Shown: positions 51,572-61,534 of the stretch, in pieces
How positions within the stretch are numbered: the first letter of the stretch is position 1
How the letters are laid out: every line of letters begins with the position of its first letter
Origin: Deltaproteobacteria bacterium
GTDB lineage: Bacteria; Desulfobacterota; Desulfuromonadia; Geobacterales; Pseudopelobacteraceae
DNA length: 64,000 bases
Assembly (NCBI GenBank): GCA_016182975.1
Contig: JACPFJ010000012.1
Coordinates: forward strand, 1-64,000
Reading direction: 5' to 3'
Notes under the pieces: model-generated
Told to the model about the DNA's origin: nothing
What the model saw: only the letters and a program-made list of their open reading frames with translations
The model's database searches: none
Translations under genes and position numbers: made by a program

Positions 51572-51964
51572 TTATTTCTTTTCCTCCTCCAAGAGGGGTG
51601 TCGTCTCCCGCTTGGGTTCCCATCCCTGCCAGACGTAGGGGGGATCGATCATGGGGTCATAGTAACCCGGCTGGGGCACCAGGAAAAAGACCGCCTCGGT
51701 CATGCCTATGAAGCCCCGGTAGAGGGTCATGCCGATCCCCTTGAGCGGCCCGATCACGTATCCCGGTCCTCCCATCTCCCGCACCGTCAGGATGCTCTGC
51801 TTGGGAAGCTCGGCGATGCTGGTGACGGCGTTGGTTACGCCGCGGGTGAGCTTGACGGCCATCTTTTCAATGATCATCTCGGGCTGCTGGTCGGCTCGGG
51901 CCGCGACCGGCAGCGTCAGCATGAGCGCGAGCAGCAGTACGGGGAAGAGCGGGGTCGTCTTCAT
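51572..51964 (-). CDS. Exosortase-system-associated protein, TIGR04073-like
   Basis: A 130-residue protein with signal peptide (MKTTPLFPVLLLALMLTLPVAARA) and a core of VKLTRGVTNAVTSIAELPKQSILTVREMGGPGYVIGPLKGIGMTLYRGFIGMTEAVFFLVP, then a Pro/Glu-rich end. It matches the TIGR04073 pattern of a small exported protein found with exosortase systems; no exosortase gene is in the window, so its role here is unclear. Periplasmic. Start ATG at 51964 with AAAAGGAGATGCC. Confidence 0.84.
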   Translation of the reverse strand: MKTTPLFPVLLLALMLTLPVAARADQQPEMIIEKMAVKLTRGVTNAVTSIAELPKQSILTVREMGGPGYVIGPLKGIGMTLYRGFIGMTEAVFFLVPQPGYYDPMIDPPYVWQGWEPKRETTPLLEEEKK

Positions 51965-52004
51965 GGCATCTCCTTTTCGGGGGGTGGTTGATATCGTATA
52001 AACC

Positions 52005-52180
52005 CGGCAAACCTCACCACAGAGTCACAGAGGACACAGAGAAAGTGTATTAATAACATGGCATTAGAGGTGGTGGTGTTGATGATTTTGCCGTGCACTA
52101 TTTTGGTAATTCGTACTTTTCAATAAGCTCTGTGATTCCTCTGTGTTCTCTGTGACTCTGTGGTGGAAGAGCCGTTTTTG
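52005..52180. repeat. CACAGAG inverted-repeat element, copy 2
   Basis: CTCACCACAGAGTCACAGAGG...CCTCTGTGTTCTCTGTGACTCTGTGG with shared flanks GGCAAAC and GAGCCGTTTTT. The centre differs from copies 1 and 3. It lies in the gap between the TIGR04073-like gene and the polymerase gene. Confidence 0.88.
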
Positions 52181-52222
52181 TAGTCTCTACCACAAAGCAC
52201 CGCCGCATGCAAGGGCGGCGCT

Positions 52223-54460
52223 TCAGTCGAACAGGGTCGGCTCCTTGGGCAGGAACGGATCGAAGCGCCTCTTCAGGTGCCTCAGCTTCTCGATGTAGTA
52301 GGGGATGTTGACGTCCGGCCGGGCCGGGTTGTAGGCGCTTGCCGGGCGGCAGTTCTCGTAGGCGACGGCGTCTTTCCCGGAACCTGCGATGTAGTAGCTG
52401 ACCTGGTCGCCTGCGCGGTAGGCGCGCTCTCCCGCCAGGGCGATCTCAAAGGCCGCCGAGGGGTTGCGTCTTCCCGCCCGCACCTTCTCCCGGTAGCGGG
52501 AGGGGGATTCGTTGAGCGTTTCGGTGCGGGCCACCCAGTCGATGGTGAAATCGTGGGCGATCAGGCGTTTCATGTAACGCTCGAAGAGCCGCTCGAACCC
52601 CGCTCCCGCGGCCGTCAGCAGCAGCTCGACCGCCTCCCGCATGAACTCCCTGAGGTAGCGTTCCAGTCCGCGCGAACGGAGGCTGCTCCCGCGGATGACG
52701 ATCCGCCCGTCGTATCCCAGCAGGGCGTAGTTCTTGGCCTTGTAGGCGAACATGGAGCGGTAGCTTCCGTCCATCTCCACCTCGATCCCCTCGGGCAGCG
52801 CCTCCGAGATCCGCCTGACCAGGGCGCGCTGCTCCTCCTCCCGTTCGCATCCCGCCGGCGGCCGGAAGTATATCCCGTCGGTATCCACCTCCACCGCTTC
52901 CGCCCCTTCCCGTTGCAAAAGCTCCATCATCGACCTGATGGTCACCCTGCCCAGCCGCGTTACCTCGGCAGCGGCCTCCGGATCGGAGAAGTTGTGCAGC
53001 GGTGCTCCCAGATAGCCGAAGAACGAGTTGATCAGCACCTTGAACACCTGCTGCAGCGCCTCGAAGTAGAGCCGCTCCCGCGGGTCTGCGCTCTCACGGG
53101 CCGCCTGCTTGGACTCAAGCCGGAAACGGCGCAGCTCGGCCAGCATGGGGAGGAACAGCCCCAGGGAATCCCTGGCAGGAGCCAGGCGGTAGGTCAGCAT
53201 CAGGGAGGGATAGAGCGAGGCAACGTCGCAATGCACGACCGGGCCGCAGACCCCCTGGCGGAGCAGCTCGGTGTAGCCCCCCTCGAACGGGGACGTATCG
53301 GCGCCTCGGGCCGGGACGGCGTGTCCGCGGTGCAGGTATTCCCGCAGGAACAGGGCATTGATACGGGTAGCGTTGCCGCGCAGCGGGCAGTTCTGGAAGG
53401 AGTAGGGGAAGATGCGTGTCTGCAGGAACCAGGGATAGGCGAGGATATTGAATACGGCCCTGGTTTCGCGAACGTCGTCCAGGTTGTAGCGGTAGAGCAG
53501 CTCCGGGTCGCGCCGGAACTGGCCGGCAATGGCGTCGCCGTCCAGGTAGACGCGGTCCTTTGCCTCCACCCCGAAGTGGCGGGCCACCTGTTTCAACCCA
53601 TGGCTCTCCAACCCGCGCTGGCTGATGTCGTAGTGCTGCACCAGGAAGTAGGTGTCGATGATGTGGCGGCCGTACACATCCCAGCGAGGGTAGTCGATGG
53701 CCTTCTCCGCCAGGTTCCAGCGGGAGCTTGGGGTGATGTGCGGCACCGACCCGTTGCGCCCCCAGGTAAGGGGTACGCCGTGCAGTTGAGCGCGTTTTCC
53801 GATGTACTCCAGGTCGAAGCGGAAGATGTTGTGCCCGACGATCACGTCCGGGTCGCTCTTGTGGATGGCGTCGTTCAGGGCCAGCAGCATCTCCGGCTCG
53901 GAAAGCCGGTCTCCCCGCAGGACGATTTCCCCGCCGTGGGAATCCGCCAGGGCGATGGAGATGATGCGGTCCTCCCCCCTGTCCGGATTGGAGAAGCGGT
54001 ACCCCTCGGCGCAGAACGTCTCGATGTCCAGGGTCAGGCTGCGCAGGTCGGGGAATTCCATCCCCTTGAAGAGTGTCGTGCCGGTGGTCAGCAGGTACTG
54101 ATGGACGAGGTCGGAGATGAACAGGTAGGGGGCCTCCGCCGCGCCGACACCGAAGCCGGTCTTCGCGGCCAGGAAATCCCGCGCTGTCAGACAGTCCGCC
54201 CACGAGTCGAACAGTAACTGGTAGCGGAAGAAGTCCGCACCCTCCAGTTGCCGCACTGAGCAGGGTGCCCGACAGCCGCCGACCAGGGCGGGATCGCTGA
54301 CCAGGATGAATGGGTGGAAGGGGTCGTCGCGGAAATGCACCCCGTGCGCGGTTCTGAAAAAGAGGCGCACGAAGCGGCCGGCCGGTTCCACGGCTACGAT
54401 GCCGGAGCGTTGGTCGTGCCCGAAGAGCTCCGGGATCTGTTCGAGGTCGTGTTGTTGCAT
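52223..54460 (-). CDS. Family B DNA polymerase (Pol II-like, with proofreading exonuclease)
   Basis: A 745-residue polymerase with 3'-5' exonuclease motifs LTLDIETF (I), IVGHNIFRFDLEYIG (II), YRYNLDDVRETRAVF (III). Polymerase motifs A DVASLYPSLM, B KVLINSFFGYLG and C VDTDGIYF are followed by KAKNYALLGYDG. All catalytic acidic residues are present. The sequence resembles bacterial Pol II/archaeal PolB; family B is not the replicase in this clade, so repair or translesion use is expected. NSFFG replaces the more usual NSxYG of motif B. The start at 54460 is preceded by a weak ribosome site. It lies downstream of the peroxiredoxin terminator. Confidence 0.93.
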   Translation of the reverse strand: MQQHDLEQIPELFGHDQRSGIVAVEPAGRFVRLFFRTAHGVHFRDDPFHPFILVSDPALVGGCRAPCSVRQLEGADFFRYQLLFDSWADCLTARDFLAAKTGFGVGAAEAPYLFISDLVHQYLLTTGTTLFKGMEFPDLRSLTLDIETFCAEGYRFSNPDRGEDRIISIALADSHGGEIVLRGDRLSEPEMLLALNDAIHKSDPDVIVGHNIFRFDLEYIGKRAQLHGVPLTWGRNGSVPHITPSSRWNLAEKAIDYPRWDVYGRHIIDTYFLVQHYDISQRGLESHGLKQVARHFGVEAKDRVYLDGDAIAGQFRRDPELLYRYNLDDVRETRAVFNILAYPWFLQTRIFPYSFQNCPLRGNATRINALFLREYLHRGHAVPARGADTSPFEGGYTELLRQGVCGPVVHCDVASLYPSLMLTYRLAPARDSLGLFLPMLAELRRFRLESKQAARESADPRERLYFEALQQVFKVLINSFFGYLGAPLHNFSDPEAAAEVTRLGRVTIRSMMELLQREGAEAVEVDTDGIYFRPPAGCEREEEQRALVRRISEALPEGIEVEMDGSYRSMFAYKAKNYALLGYDGRIVIRGSSLRSRGLERYLREFMREAVELLLTAAGAGFERLFERYMKRLIAHDFTIDWVARTETLNESPSRYREKVRAGRRNPSAAFEIALAGERAYRAGDQVSYYIAGSGKDAVAYENCRPASAYNPARPDVNIPYYIEKLRHLKRRFDPFLPKEPTLFD

Positions 54461-54496
54461 GGCGGCACTTTATGATAGAGGGGTCAAGGTAGCAAC

Positions 54497-54530
54497 AAAA
54501 AAGGCGCGACCGCATGGCCGCGCCATTTTT
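54497..54530. terminator. Bidirectional terminator between polymerase and peroxiredoxin genes
   Basis: AAAAAAGGCGCG...CGCGCCATTTTT, A-run left and T-run right. Confidence 0.85.
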
Positions 54531-54532
54531 AT

Positions 54533-54622
54533 AAGTCCCCCTTTGATAAAGGGGGATTTAGGGGGATTTGATTGTGACGTCAAAGGCAAATCCCCCCTCG
54601 CCCCCCTTTGTCAAAGGGGGGA
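54533..54622. repeat. CCCCCTTT/AAAGGGGG element, copy 2
   Basis: AAGTCCCCCTTTGATAAAGGGGGATTTAGGGGG, a centre with CAAATCCCCCC, and CCCCCTTTGTCAAAGGGGGG at the end. Same structure as 16451; begins right after the peroxiredoxin stop codon. Confidence 0.82.
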
Positions 54623-54626
54623 AGAA

Positions 54627-55226
54627 TCACTTGCCGTGCTTGGCCAGATAGGTGGCGACCCCTTCGGCGGTGGGCTTCATGGCCTCGGCCCCCTCCTGCC
54701 AGTTGGCGGGACAGACCTGGTCGCCGTGGGTCTCGACGAACTGAAGGGCGTCAACCATGCGCAGGGCTTCGCTCACATTTCGGCCCAGCGGCAGGTCGTT
54801 TATGACCGCGTGGCGGATGACCCCCTTGGTGTCTATCAGGAACAGGCCGCGCAGGGCAACGGACTCGTTGAAGAGGATGCCGTATTCCCTGGCGATGTTC
54901 TTGTTCAGGTCCGACACCAGCGGATATTGGATGTTGCCGATGCCGCCGTCATCCAGCGGTGTCTTTTTCCACGCCAGGTGGGTGAATTTGGAATCCACCG
55001 AAACGCCGATCACCTCGGTATTGCGCGTCTTGAATTCCTCCAGCTTCTTGTTGAAGGCCAGGATCTCCGAGGGGCAGACAAAGGTAAAATCGAGGGGATA
55101 GAAGAAAAGTACGACGTTTTTACCGCGATAACTGGAAAGGGTCAGCTGGGCGAAGCTGTTGTCGGGCATGACCACATCCGCGGTAAAATCGGGTGCTTCC
55201 TTGGTGACGAGGGTACAGGCGTCCAT
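54627..55226 (-). CDS. Typical 2-Cys peroxiredoxin (AhpC/TSA type)
   Basis: A 199-residue thiol peroxidase: LVTKEAPDFTADVVMPDNSF, YRGKNVVLFFYPLDFTFVCPSEILAFN with peroxidatic Cys in FVCP, SVDSKFTHLAWKKTP, RGLFLIDTKGVIRHAVINDLPLGRN, and resolving Cys in GDQVCPANWQEG near residue 168. It reduces hydroperoxides in the cytosol. The C-terminal YF-type tail of robust eukaryotic-like enzymes is replaced by EGVATYLAKHGK. A promoter lies 43 bases upstream. The Rieske-like gene further upstream is probably a separate unit. Confidence 0.95.
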   Translation of the reverse strand: MDACTLVTKEAPDFTADVVMPDNSFAQLTLSSYRGKNVVLFFYPLDFTFVCPSEILAFNKKLEEFKTRNTEVIGVSVDSKFTHLAWKKTPLDDGGIGNIQYPLVSDLNKNIAREYGILFNESVALRGLFLIDTKGVIRHAVINDLPLGRNVSEALRMVDALQFVETHGDQVCPANWQEGAEAMKPTAEGVATYLAKHGK

Positions 55227-55268
55227 GTGAATTCTCCTTTTCGGTAAAGATTGGATCGAATGCTTAAA

Positions 55269-55297
55269 TATCTACCAGCCAATGACATCATTGTCAA
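55269..55297 (-). promoter_or_regulatory. Sigma-70 promoter of the peroxiredoxin gene
   Basis: TTGACA (55297-55292), 17-base spacer, TAGATA (55274-55269) on the minus strand. Confidence 0.65.
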
Positions 55298-55315
55298 CAG
55301 GATAAAAATACTCTT

Positions 55316-55606
55316 TTAGTCTCTTTTGGACCGGTTTTTTTGTTCCTCTGTCACAGATCGATGAGGATGTCGTCTCCGCTGATTTGGACGGGCATCGGCC
55401 AGGTTGAAGCGGTAGCCGTGGCGCGGGCATGAGATGGTGCCCTCCTTGATCACGCCGGCGGTCATGGGGCTACCCTGATGGGGGCATTCGTTCTCACAGG
55501 CGTAGATGGTCCCCTTGATGTTTACCAGCAGGATCTCCAGTCCGGAAACGGAGACCACCTTCTTGCCGAAATTGGGTACTTCGCTGATCTTTGCCACGGG
55601 TGTCAT
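55316..55606 (-). pseudogene. Rieske 2Fe-2S domain protein with deleted and frameshifted C-terminus
   Basis: Starts MTPVAKISEVPNFGKKVVSV; contains Rieske ligands ECPHQGSP (CxH) and ISCPRHGYRF (CxxH) and then LADARPNQRRRHPHR, which is unlike the family. A different frame gives PVQISGDDILIDL and a stop at 55351, the usual end of this family. So the expected residues between LADG-RP and PVQIS (about 12-15) are missing, with the frame changed. I infer a small deletion. The 2Fe-2S ligands survive, so part of the protein could fold. Soluble ferredoxin-like Rieske protein, partner unknown. Start ATG at 55606 with AGGAGGTTATTCAT. Confidence 0.8.
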
Positions 55607-55629
55607 ATGAATAACCTCCTCTAAACCTA

Positions 55630-55807
55630 AATTCTGCAAACCTCACCACAGAGTCACAGAGGGCACAGAGAAATCGTTATAATAACAAGGCATTAGACCT
55701 TGATGTCGATGGTTTTGTCGTTCATCTTTTCGGTCATGAGTTTTTTTTAAAAAGCTCTGTGATTACTCCGTGTTCTCTGTGACTCTGTGGTGGAAGTGCC
55801 GTTTTTC
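55630..55807. repeat. CACAGAG inverted-repeat element, copy 3
   Basis: CTCACCACAGAGTCACAGAGG...CCGTGTTCTCTGTGACTCTGTGG, flanked by ATTCTGCAAAC and GTGCCGTTTTT. Overlaps the leader of the Rieske gene. Confidence 0.88.
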
Positions 55808-55883
55808 GTTTTTAGCTAAGTAATCTGCCGCATTATTACCCTACCCGAAGATCCGGTTTCGTCAAATGGTCTTCCGTAGGTTG

Positions 55884-56019
55884 CCGGTTTTGGAAACAGG
55901 CTGTATAATTTTTGTGCAAACCCGGTTTGGCTCTCAGGACGAGCCGGCAGGCATTTTGACATAAAGTTACGTAATGACACAATCTTGCAATAAAAATCAA
56001 TGTGGCACGCTCTATGCTT
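55884..56019 (+). promoter_or_regulatory. Sigma-54 promoter with upstream inverted repeats for the porin-glnK-amtB cluster
   Basis: TGGCACGCTCTATGCTT (56003-56019) has GG-N10-GC at 56004/56016 and matches the TGGCACG half fully. Two inverted repeats lie upstream: CCGGTTTTGGAAACAGG (55884-55900) and CAAACCCGGTTTG (55917-55929), 31 bases centre to centre, i.e. about three helical turns. They could be enhancer-binding-protein sites. The leader to the first ATG is about 140 bases. Confidence 0.75.
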
Positions 56020-56158
56020 AATTAAAATACGAGGGGTGGCGAAGCCCCATGGTTGTGGCCAACAACATTCAATCTACTCTACAGAACGTGCAACGATGAG
56101 ACCAATGGTGCTTTCATCCAATCACCGTTCAAAATCAACGATGAAAAGGAGAGGAAAG

Positions 56159-57368
<1,210 letters not shown>

Positions 57369-57402
57369 TCGGCGCGTTCAATCACTCATACGGAGGATAA
57401 TA

Positions 57403-58902
57403 ATGAAACTCAAACTGCATCTTGCAGCTATAATGCTCGTCATCCTGGCCGGACTGGTTCCGATCTCCGCCATGGCCGAGGAGAAGAAAGAGGCCGCCCC
57501 GGCCGCAGCTCCCGCCGTATCCGCCCCGGCCGCAACCCCGGCCGCTGCTCCCGCCGCCGCCCCGGCAGCGGAAGCGCCCGCCGCACCGGCCGCCGCTGCG
57601 CCGGCCACCCCGCCCGACGTCAAGCCGGTGCTCAACACCGGCGACACCGCCTGGATGCTGGTCTCCTCGGCCCTGGTCCTGCTGATGATCCCAGGTCTGG
57701 CCCTGTTCTATGGCGGCATGGTCCGCCAGAAGAACGTCCTTTCCACCATGATGCACTCCTTCGTTGCCATGGGTATCGTCGGCGTGCAGTGGGCCGTGAT
57801 CGGCTACTCGCTGGCCTTCGCCCCCGACATGGGGGGCGGGCTTATCGGCAACTTCAGCAAGGTCATGCTGAACGGTCTGATCATCATGAAGGATGCCGCC
57901 AGCGGCACGGTTGACTGGGCGCTGTTCCAGAACTACACCAAGGAGCCGGGGGCCATCCCCGAGCTGGTCTTCGCCATGTATCAGGCCATGTTCGCCATGA
58001 TCACCGTGGCCCTCATCTCCGGCGCCATGGCCGAACGCGTCAAGTTCTCGGCCTACTGCATCTTTGTCCTGCTCTGGACCACCCTGGTCTATGACCCACT
58101 GGCCCACTGGGTCTGGATGACCGAAGGGTGGCTCTTCAAGAAGGGTGCCCTGGACTTTGCCGGTGGTACCGTTGTTCACCTCTCCTCCGGTATCTCGGCC
58201 CTGGCCTTCCTGATCTTCCTCGGCAAACGCCACGGCTATCCGCAGGAGCGCATGGCTCCCCACAGCCTGCCGCTGACCCTGCTGGGCGTCGGTCTGCTCT
58301 GGTTCGGCTGGTTCGGCTTCAACGCCGGTTCGGCAATCGTCGGCGTAAACACCTCCGACGCGGCCGGCGGTCTGGCCGCCCTGGCCTTCACCACCACCAC
58401 CATCGCACCGGCCGCTGCCGGCCTCTCCTGGATGATCGCTGAGTGGATTCACTCCGGCAAACCTTCGGCGCTCGGCTTCGGCTCCGGCGTGGTGGCCGGC
58501 CTGGTCGTCATCACCCCGGCCGCCGGTTTCGTACAGCCCGGCGCGGCCCTGATCATGGGTGTGGCCGCCGGTCTCGTCTGCTACGGCGGCATCCTGCTCA
58601 AAGCCAAGCTGAAGTACGACGACTCCCTGGATGCCTTCGGCGTGCACGGCATCGGCGGCACCTTCGGCGCCATCATGACCGGTGTGTTCGCCACCGTCGG
58701 GGCCACGGGACTTCTGGCCGGCAACGCCAAACAGCTCATGACCCAGCTGATCGCGGTCGTGGCCGCCGGGGCCTACGCCTTCATCGTCACTCTGGTCATT
58801 GCCTTCATCCTCGACAAGACCATCGGCCTGCGCGTCGAGAAGGAAGACGAGATCATGGGCCTCGACCAGACCCAGCATTCCGAGTCAGGCTACAACATGT
58901 AG
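57403..58902 (+). CDS. amtB: Ammonium transporter, with Ala/Pro-rich N-terminal extension
   Basis: A 499-residue protein. After a signal-like helix, residues 26-70 are Ala/Pro-rich (PAAAPAVSAPAATPAA), then the 11-helix Amt fold: TAWMLVSSALVLLMIPGLALFYGGMVRQKN, the pore His in AGGTVVHLSSGISALA, WFGWFGFNAGSAIVG, and the second His in GVHGIGGTFGAIMTGVFA. It carries NH4+/NH3 across the inner membrane and is gated by GlnK, encoded 34 bases upstream. The N-terminal extension is longer than in E. coli AmtB. A hairpin without T-tract (58931-58957) follows. Confidence 0.95.
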   Translation: MKLKLHLAAIMLVILAGLVPISAMAEEKKEAAPAAAPAVSAPAATPAAAPAAAPAAEAPAAPAAAAPATPPDVKPVLNTGDTAWMLVSSALVLLMIPGLALFYGGMVRQKNVLSTMMHSFVAMGIVGVQWAVIGYSLAFAPDMGGGLIGNFSKVMLNGLIIMKDAASGTVDWALFQNYTKEPGAIPELVFAMYQAMFAMITVALISGAMAERVKFSAYCIFVLLWTTLVYDPLAHWVWMTEGWLFKKGALDFAGGTVVHLSSGISALAFLIFLGKRHGYPQERMAPHSLPLTLLGVGLLWFGWFGFNAGSAIVGVNTSDAAGGLAALAFTTTTIAPAAAGLSWMIAEWIHSGKPSALGFGSGVVAGLVVITPAAGFVQPGAALIMGVAAGLVCYGGILLKAKLKYDDSLDAFGVHGIGGTFGAIMTGVFATVGATGLLAGNAKQLMTQLIAVVAAGAYAFIVTLVIAFILDKTIGLRVEKEDEIMGLDQTQHSESGYNM

Positions 58903-58989
58903 CACCCGCCCGTACATCCGCTGGACCAGAAGAAGCCGCCCTTCGTGGGCGGCTTCTGTCCTTGCACCGCCCACGACACCGGAGCGCGC

Positions 58990-59739
58990 ATGAACAGCAC
59001 TGTAGACAAGCATATCGACGGAGTCATCAGCGCAGAGCTCCTCAAGCAGCTGGCCTACAACGAGAAGATGGCCGAACTGGGAAGGATCTCCGCCGGCATT
59101 GTTCATGAGTTGAACGCCCCCCTCTCCGTCATTACCTCGGCTGCGCAGATGATCCTGCGCGAGACAGAGGTTCCAGAGTTCGTCCGCGAAATGGTCGCCC
59201 GAATCAGTTCCGAGGCGCAGCGCCTGTCGCATATGACGCGCGGACTGCTCACCTTCGGCAGACAGGAGGAGGAGTCCGGGGAGACGGACGTCAACCTGGC
59301 AATTGATTTTGTTCTCGACTTTCTCACCTATGAGGCCGCCCGCCGCGGCGTAACCGCCCTGCGCAGCCTGGATTACCACCTGCCGTTCGTCAGGATGGAC
59401 GGCAACATGCTCAAACAGATCCTGCTCAACCTCATCATGAACTCGCTGCAGGCCATGGAAGAGGGGGGTGGCAAGCTGCTGGTGGAATCCATTGCCACGA
59501 CCGGGGGCGAGATCGGCATCGTCATTGCCGACACCGGCCCCGGCATTCCGGAGGATGCGCTGGCAAAGATATTCCAGCCCTATTTCACCACCAAGAGACC
59601 GGGGGAGGGGACCGGACTGGGGCTGTTCGTGACCAAGACGCTGGTGGAAAACATGGGTGGGCGGATCGAGGTGAAGAGCAAGTTGGGGGAGGGAACGACC
59701 TTCAGAGTGACCTTCAAGGCGGAGGAAGAAGGTTCGTAA
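58990..59739 (+). CDS. Soluble histidine kinase of the ammonium cluster (NtrB-like core)
   Basis: A 249-residue cytosolic kinase with HisKA (ELGRISAGIVHELNAPLSVI, H-box His in IVHEL) and HATPase_c: MLKQILLNLIMNSLQAMEEGG, VIADTGPGIPEDAL, FTTKRPGEGTGLGLFVTKTLVENMGGRIEV. There is no PAS or membrane helix, and the usual PAS-bearing NtrB N-terminus is absent. No response regulator follows. Start ATG at 58990, 87 bases after amtB; the ribosome site is weak. Co-occurrence with glnK/amtB suggests nitrogen sensing, but the regulator must be elsewhere. Confidence 0.88.
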   Translation: MNSTVDKHIDGVISAELLKQLAYNEKMAELGRISAGIVHELNAPLSVITSAAQMILRETEVPEFVREMVARISSEAQRLSHMTRGLLTFGRQEEESGETDVNLAIDFVLDFLTYEAARRGVTALRSLDYHLPFVRMDGNMLKQILLNLIMNSLQAMEEGGGKLLVESIATTGGEIGIVIADTGPGIPEDALAKIFQPYFTTKRPGEGTGLGLFVTKTLVENMGGRIEVKSKLGEGTTFRVTFKAEEEGS

Positions 59740-59763
59740 AAAACAATCCTAGAAAATGTATTT

Positions 59764-59891
59764 TTAACGCAAAGACGCAAAGGTGCAAAGTAAAAACAAT
59801 ATGTTAGAAACTGAGTCTTGTCACCTGTCTCGTTAATGTTGCTAATTGAATTACGTCTTGATTTTCATTGCCACATTGCGTCCTTGCGTTG
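59764..59891. repeat. CGCAAAG inverted-repeat element, copy 2
   Basis: TAACGCAAAGACGCAAAGG at the left, GCGTCCTTGCGTT at the right; same family as 51358 in opposite orientation, with GTAAAAACAATATGTTAG shared. Confidence 0.85.
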
Positions 59892-59919
59892 ACTAATTGT
59901 AGTTTTGATAGTCGTAACG

Positions 59920-60408
59920 TCACGCCGGTTCTTCCTGCGCCTGGTCCGGCAGGGGGATGATCACGACCTTGATCTTGCCCTTGCCCCACAGACCGATCCT
60001 TTTGGCGGCGGCGCGGGAAAGATCGATGAAGGGGAACGGTTTCCGGGCGCAGCGGTCATTGATGGTGACCTGGACCTCCCGGCTGGTGGCGGGGTTCACC
60101 ACCCGCACCACCGTCCCCAGCGGCAGGCTGTAATGGGCTGCGGTCATCCTGTCAGGGTGGTAGCGCTCTCCGGAGGTGGTCCTCCTGCCGATAAATCGTG
60201 AGGCATAATAGGAGGCATACCCCAGCATCGCCTTCCGCGGGCTGCTATTGGCAACCAGTTCCTCCAGGGGGGTGGCGGCCGGTGCGGACAACTCCTCCAG
60301 CAGCGGCCCGGAGGCAGGCACGAGCGAATCCGCCCATGCACCTCCAGAGAGCAGCAATGCGGCGCCGGCGACAGACAGCGCTATTACACCCAGGTATTTT
60401 GCACCCAT
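59920..60408 (-). CDS. RlpA-like septal ring/rare lipoprotein A domain protein
   Basis: A 162-residue exported protein with signal peptide (YLGVIALSVAGAALLLSGGAWA) and an RlpA double-psi beta-barrel: LGYASYYASRFIGRRTTSGERYHPDRMTAAHYSLPLGTVVRVVNPATSREVQVTINDR, FIDLSRAAAKRIGLWGKG. There is no lipobox, no SPOR domain. RlpA-type domains can cleave denuded peptidoglycan. Start ATG at 60408 with GGGGAGGGTTT; a longer frame adds 13 residues that would run into repeat-like DNA. It lies 28 bases after the epimerase gene stop, on the same strand. Confidence 0.88.
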   Translation of the reverse strand: MGAKYLGVIALSVAGAALLLSGGAWADSLVPASGPLLEELSAPAATPLEELVANSSPRKAMLGYASYYASRFIGRRTTSGERYHPDRMTAAHYSLPLGTVVRVVNPATSREVQVTINDRCARKPFPFIDLSRAAAKRIGLWGKGKIKVVIIPLPDQAQEEPA

Positions 60409-60436
60409 AAACCCTCCCCTAGCCAGCCACCAGCTG

Positions 60437-61327
60437 CTAGCCGCCACCCCTCAGATATTCCCTGATCCCCTCCCTGAATCCCCGCGGCTCAAAGCGGAAG
60501 GTCAGCTTCCAGCGCCCGTCGCAGATGTTCTCCTCGATCAGCATCTGCAGCTGGTCCATGGTGATGGGGAACTGCGGAAGCTGCTGCATGACCGGGATGA
60601 TCAGCTTCATCAGTCCCAGGGGCGCATGCGGTTTGAGGGGCGCGGACTTGCCCATGGCGGCGGCGACCGCGTCCAACAGCTCATCATAACTCAGGCGGTC
60701 GTTGCCGCACAGTTCAAAAAACTGGCCGATGGTCTCGGGCATCTCCAGCGCAAGGGCGAAGCAGCGCGCCACGTCGTCGGCATGGATCGGCTGGAGGCGG
60801 TAGCGGCCGTCGCCGATGATCGGCATGAGCGGGGCCAGCCTGAGCTGCGCCGCCAGCATGTTGATGAAGGCGTCTCTGGGGCCGTAGATCAGCGAGGGGC
60901 GCATGATCGTCCAGGAAAGATTGCTGGCGCGCACCAGCTCCTCGGCCCGATACTTTGTCTTGTGGTAGGCGGAAACCGCGTCGGGGCGTGTCCCCAGGGC
61001 CGACATATGCAAGTAGCGCCTGATGCCGGCCTTGCCTGCGGCGGCCAGTACGTTGGCCGTGGCCTGCACGTGCAGCCGCTCGAAGGTCACCCCCCGTGAT
61101 GGGAACTCGCGGATGATTCCCACCAGGTTGATGGCGGCCTCGCAGCCGCCCAGCGCCTGTTCGAAACTCTCCGGGCGGGTCACGTCCCCCTCGACCTGCT
61201 CCACGCCGCTTTCACCGTTCGCGCCCCGTTTGTGGACCAGCAGGCGCAGTTCATGCCCGCGCTTCAACAGTTCGCGTTTGAGATGACCACCAACGAACCC
61301 TGTTCCCCCGGCAACGAAGATCTTCAT
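60437..61327 (-). CDS. NDUFA9-like NAD(P)-binding epimerase family protein
   Basis: A 296-residue atypical SDR: MKIFVAGGTGFVGGHLKRELL, INLVGIIREFPSRGVTFERLHVQATANVLAA, YLHMSALGTRPDAVSAYHKTKYRAEELV with Tyr/Lys-like residues, then WTIMRPSLIYGPRDAFI. This is the complex I NDUFA9-like / quinone-reductase-type group seen across bacteria. Substrate not known. Start ATG at 61327 with AGGAGGAGACC; a longer frame from 61474 is in repeat-rich DNA and has no signal. C-terminal EYLRGGG ends normally. Confidence 0.88.
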   Translation of the reverse strand: MKIFVAGGTGFVGGHLKRELLKRGHELRLLVHKRGANGESGVEQVEGDVTRPESFEQALGGCEAAINLVGIIREFPSRGVTFERLHVQATANVLAAAGKAGIRRYLHMSALGTRPDAVSAYHKTKYRAEELVRASNLSWTIMRPSLIYGPRDAFINMLAAQLRLAPLMPIIGDGRYRLQPIHADDVARCFALALEMPETIGQFFELCGNDRLSYDELLDAVAAAMGKSAPLKPHAPLGLMKLIIPVMQQLPQFPITMDQLQMLIEENICDGRWKLTFRFEPRGFREGIREYLRGGG

Positions 61328-61534
61328 GGTCTCCTCCTGATGGGTGATGGAAGGGGGTGATGAAGAAGAAATTCTACCACGTTTGTGAAAGCGTGCAGAG
61401 ACAAGACGAAAACAATTTTGAATCTCTCCGGGTAAATTCCCCGCCCCTTGGGGCGATGAGAGGTTGTTCGACAATGCGAAGCGAACTGCACTTTGCAGTA
61501 GATACCCCGCTGCTTGCGGCGGGGTGCTTCATTT

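Noticed and set aside
52277-54217. Plus-strand 646-codon frame opposite the family B polymerase
   Set aside because: Antisense shadow of a gene with all polymerase motifs.
57480-57615. Ala/Pro-rich start of amtB as a separate gene or sequencing artefact
   Set aside because: The frame is continuous with the signal-like helix and the transporter core, and such linkers occur in Amt proteins of related groups.
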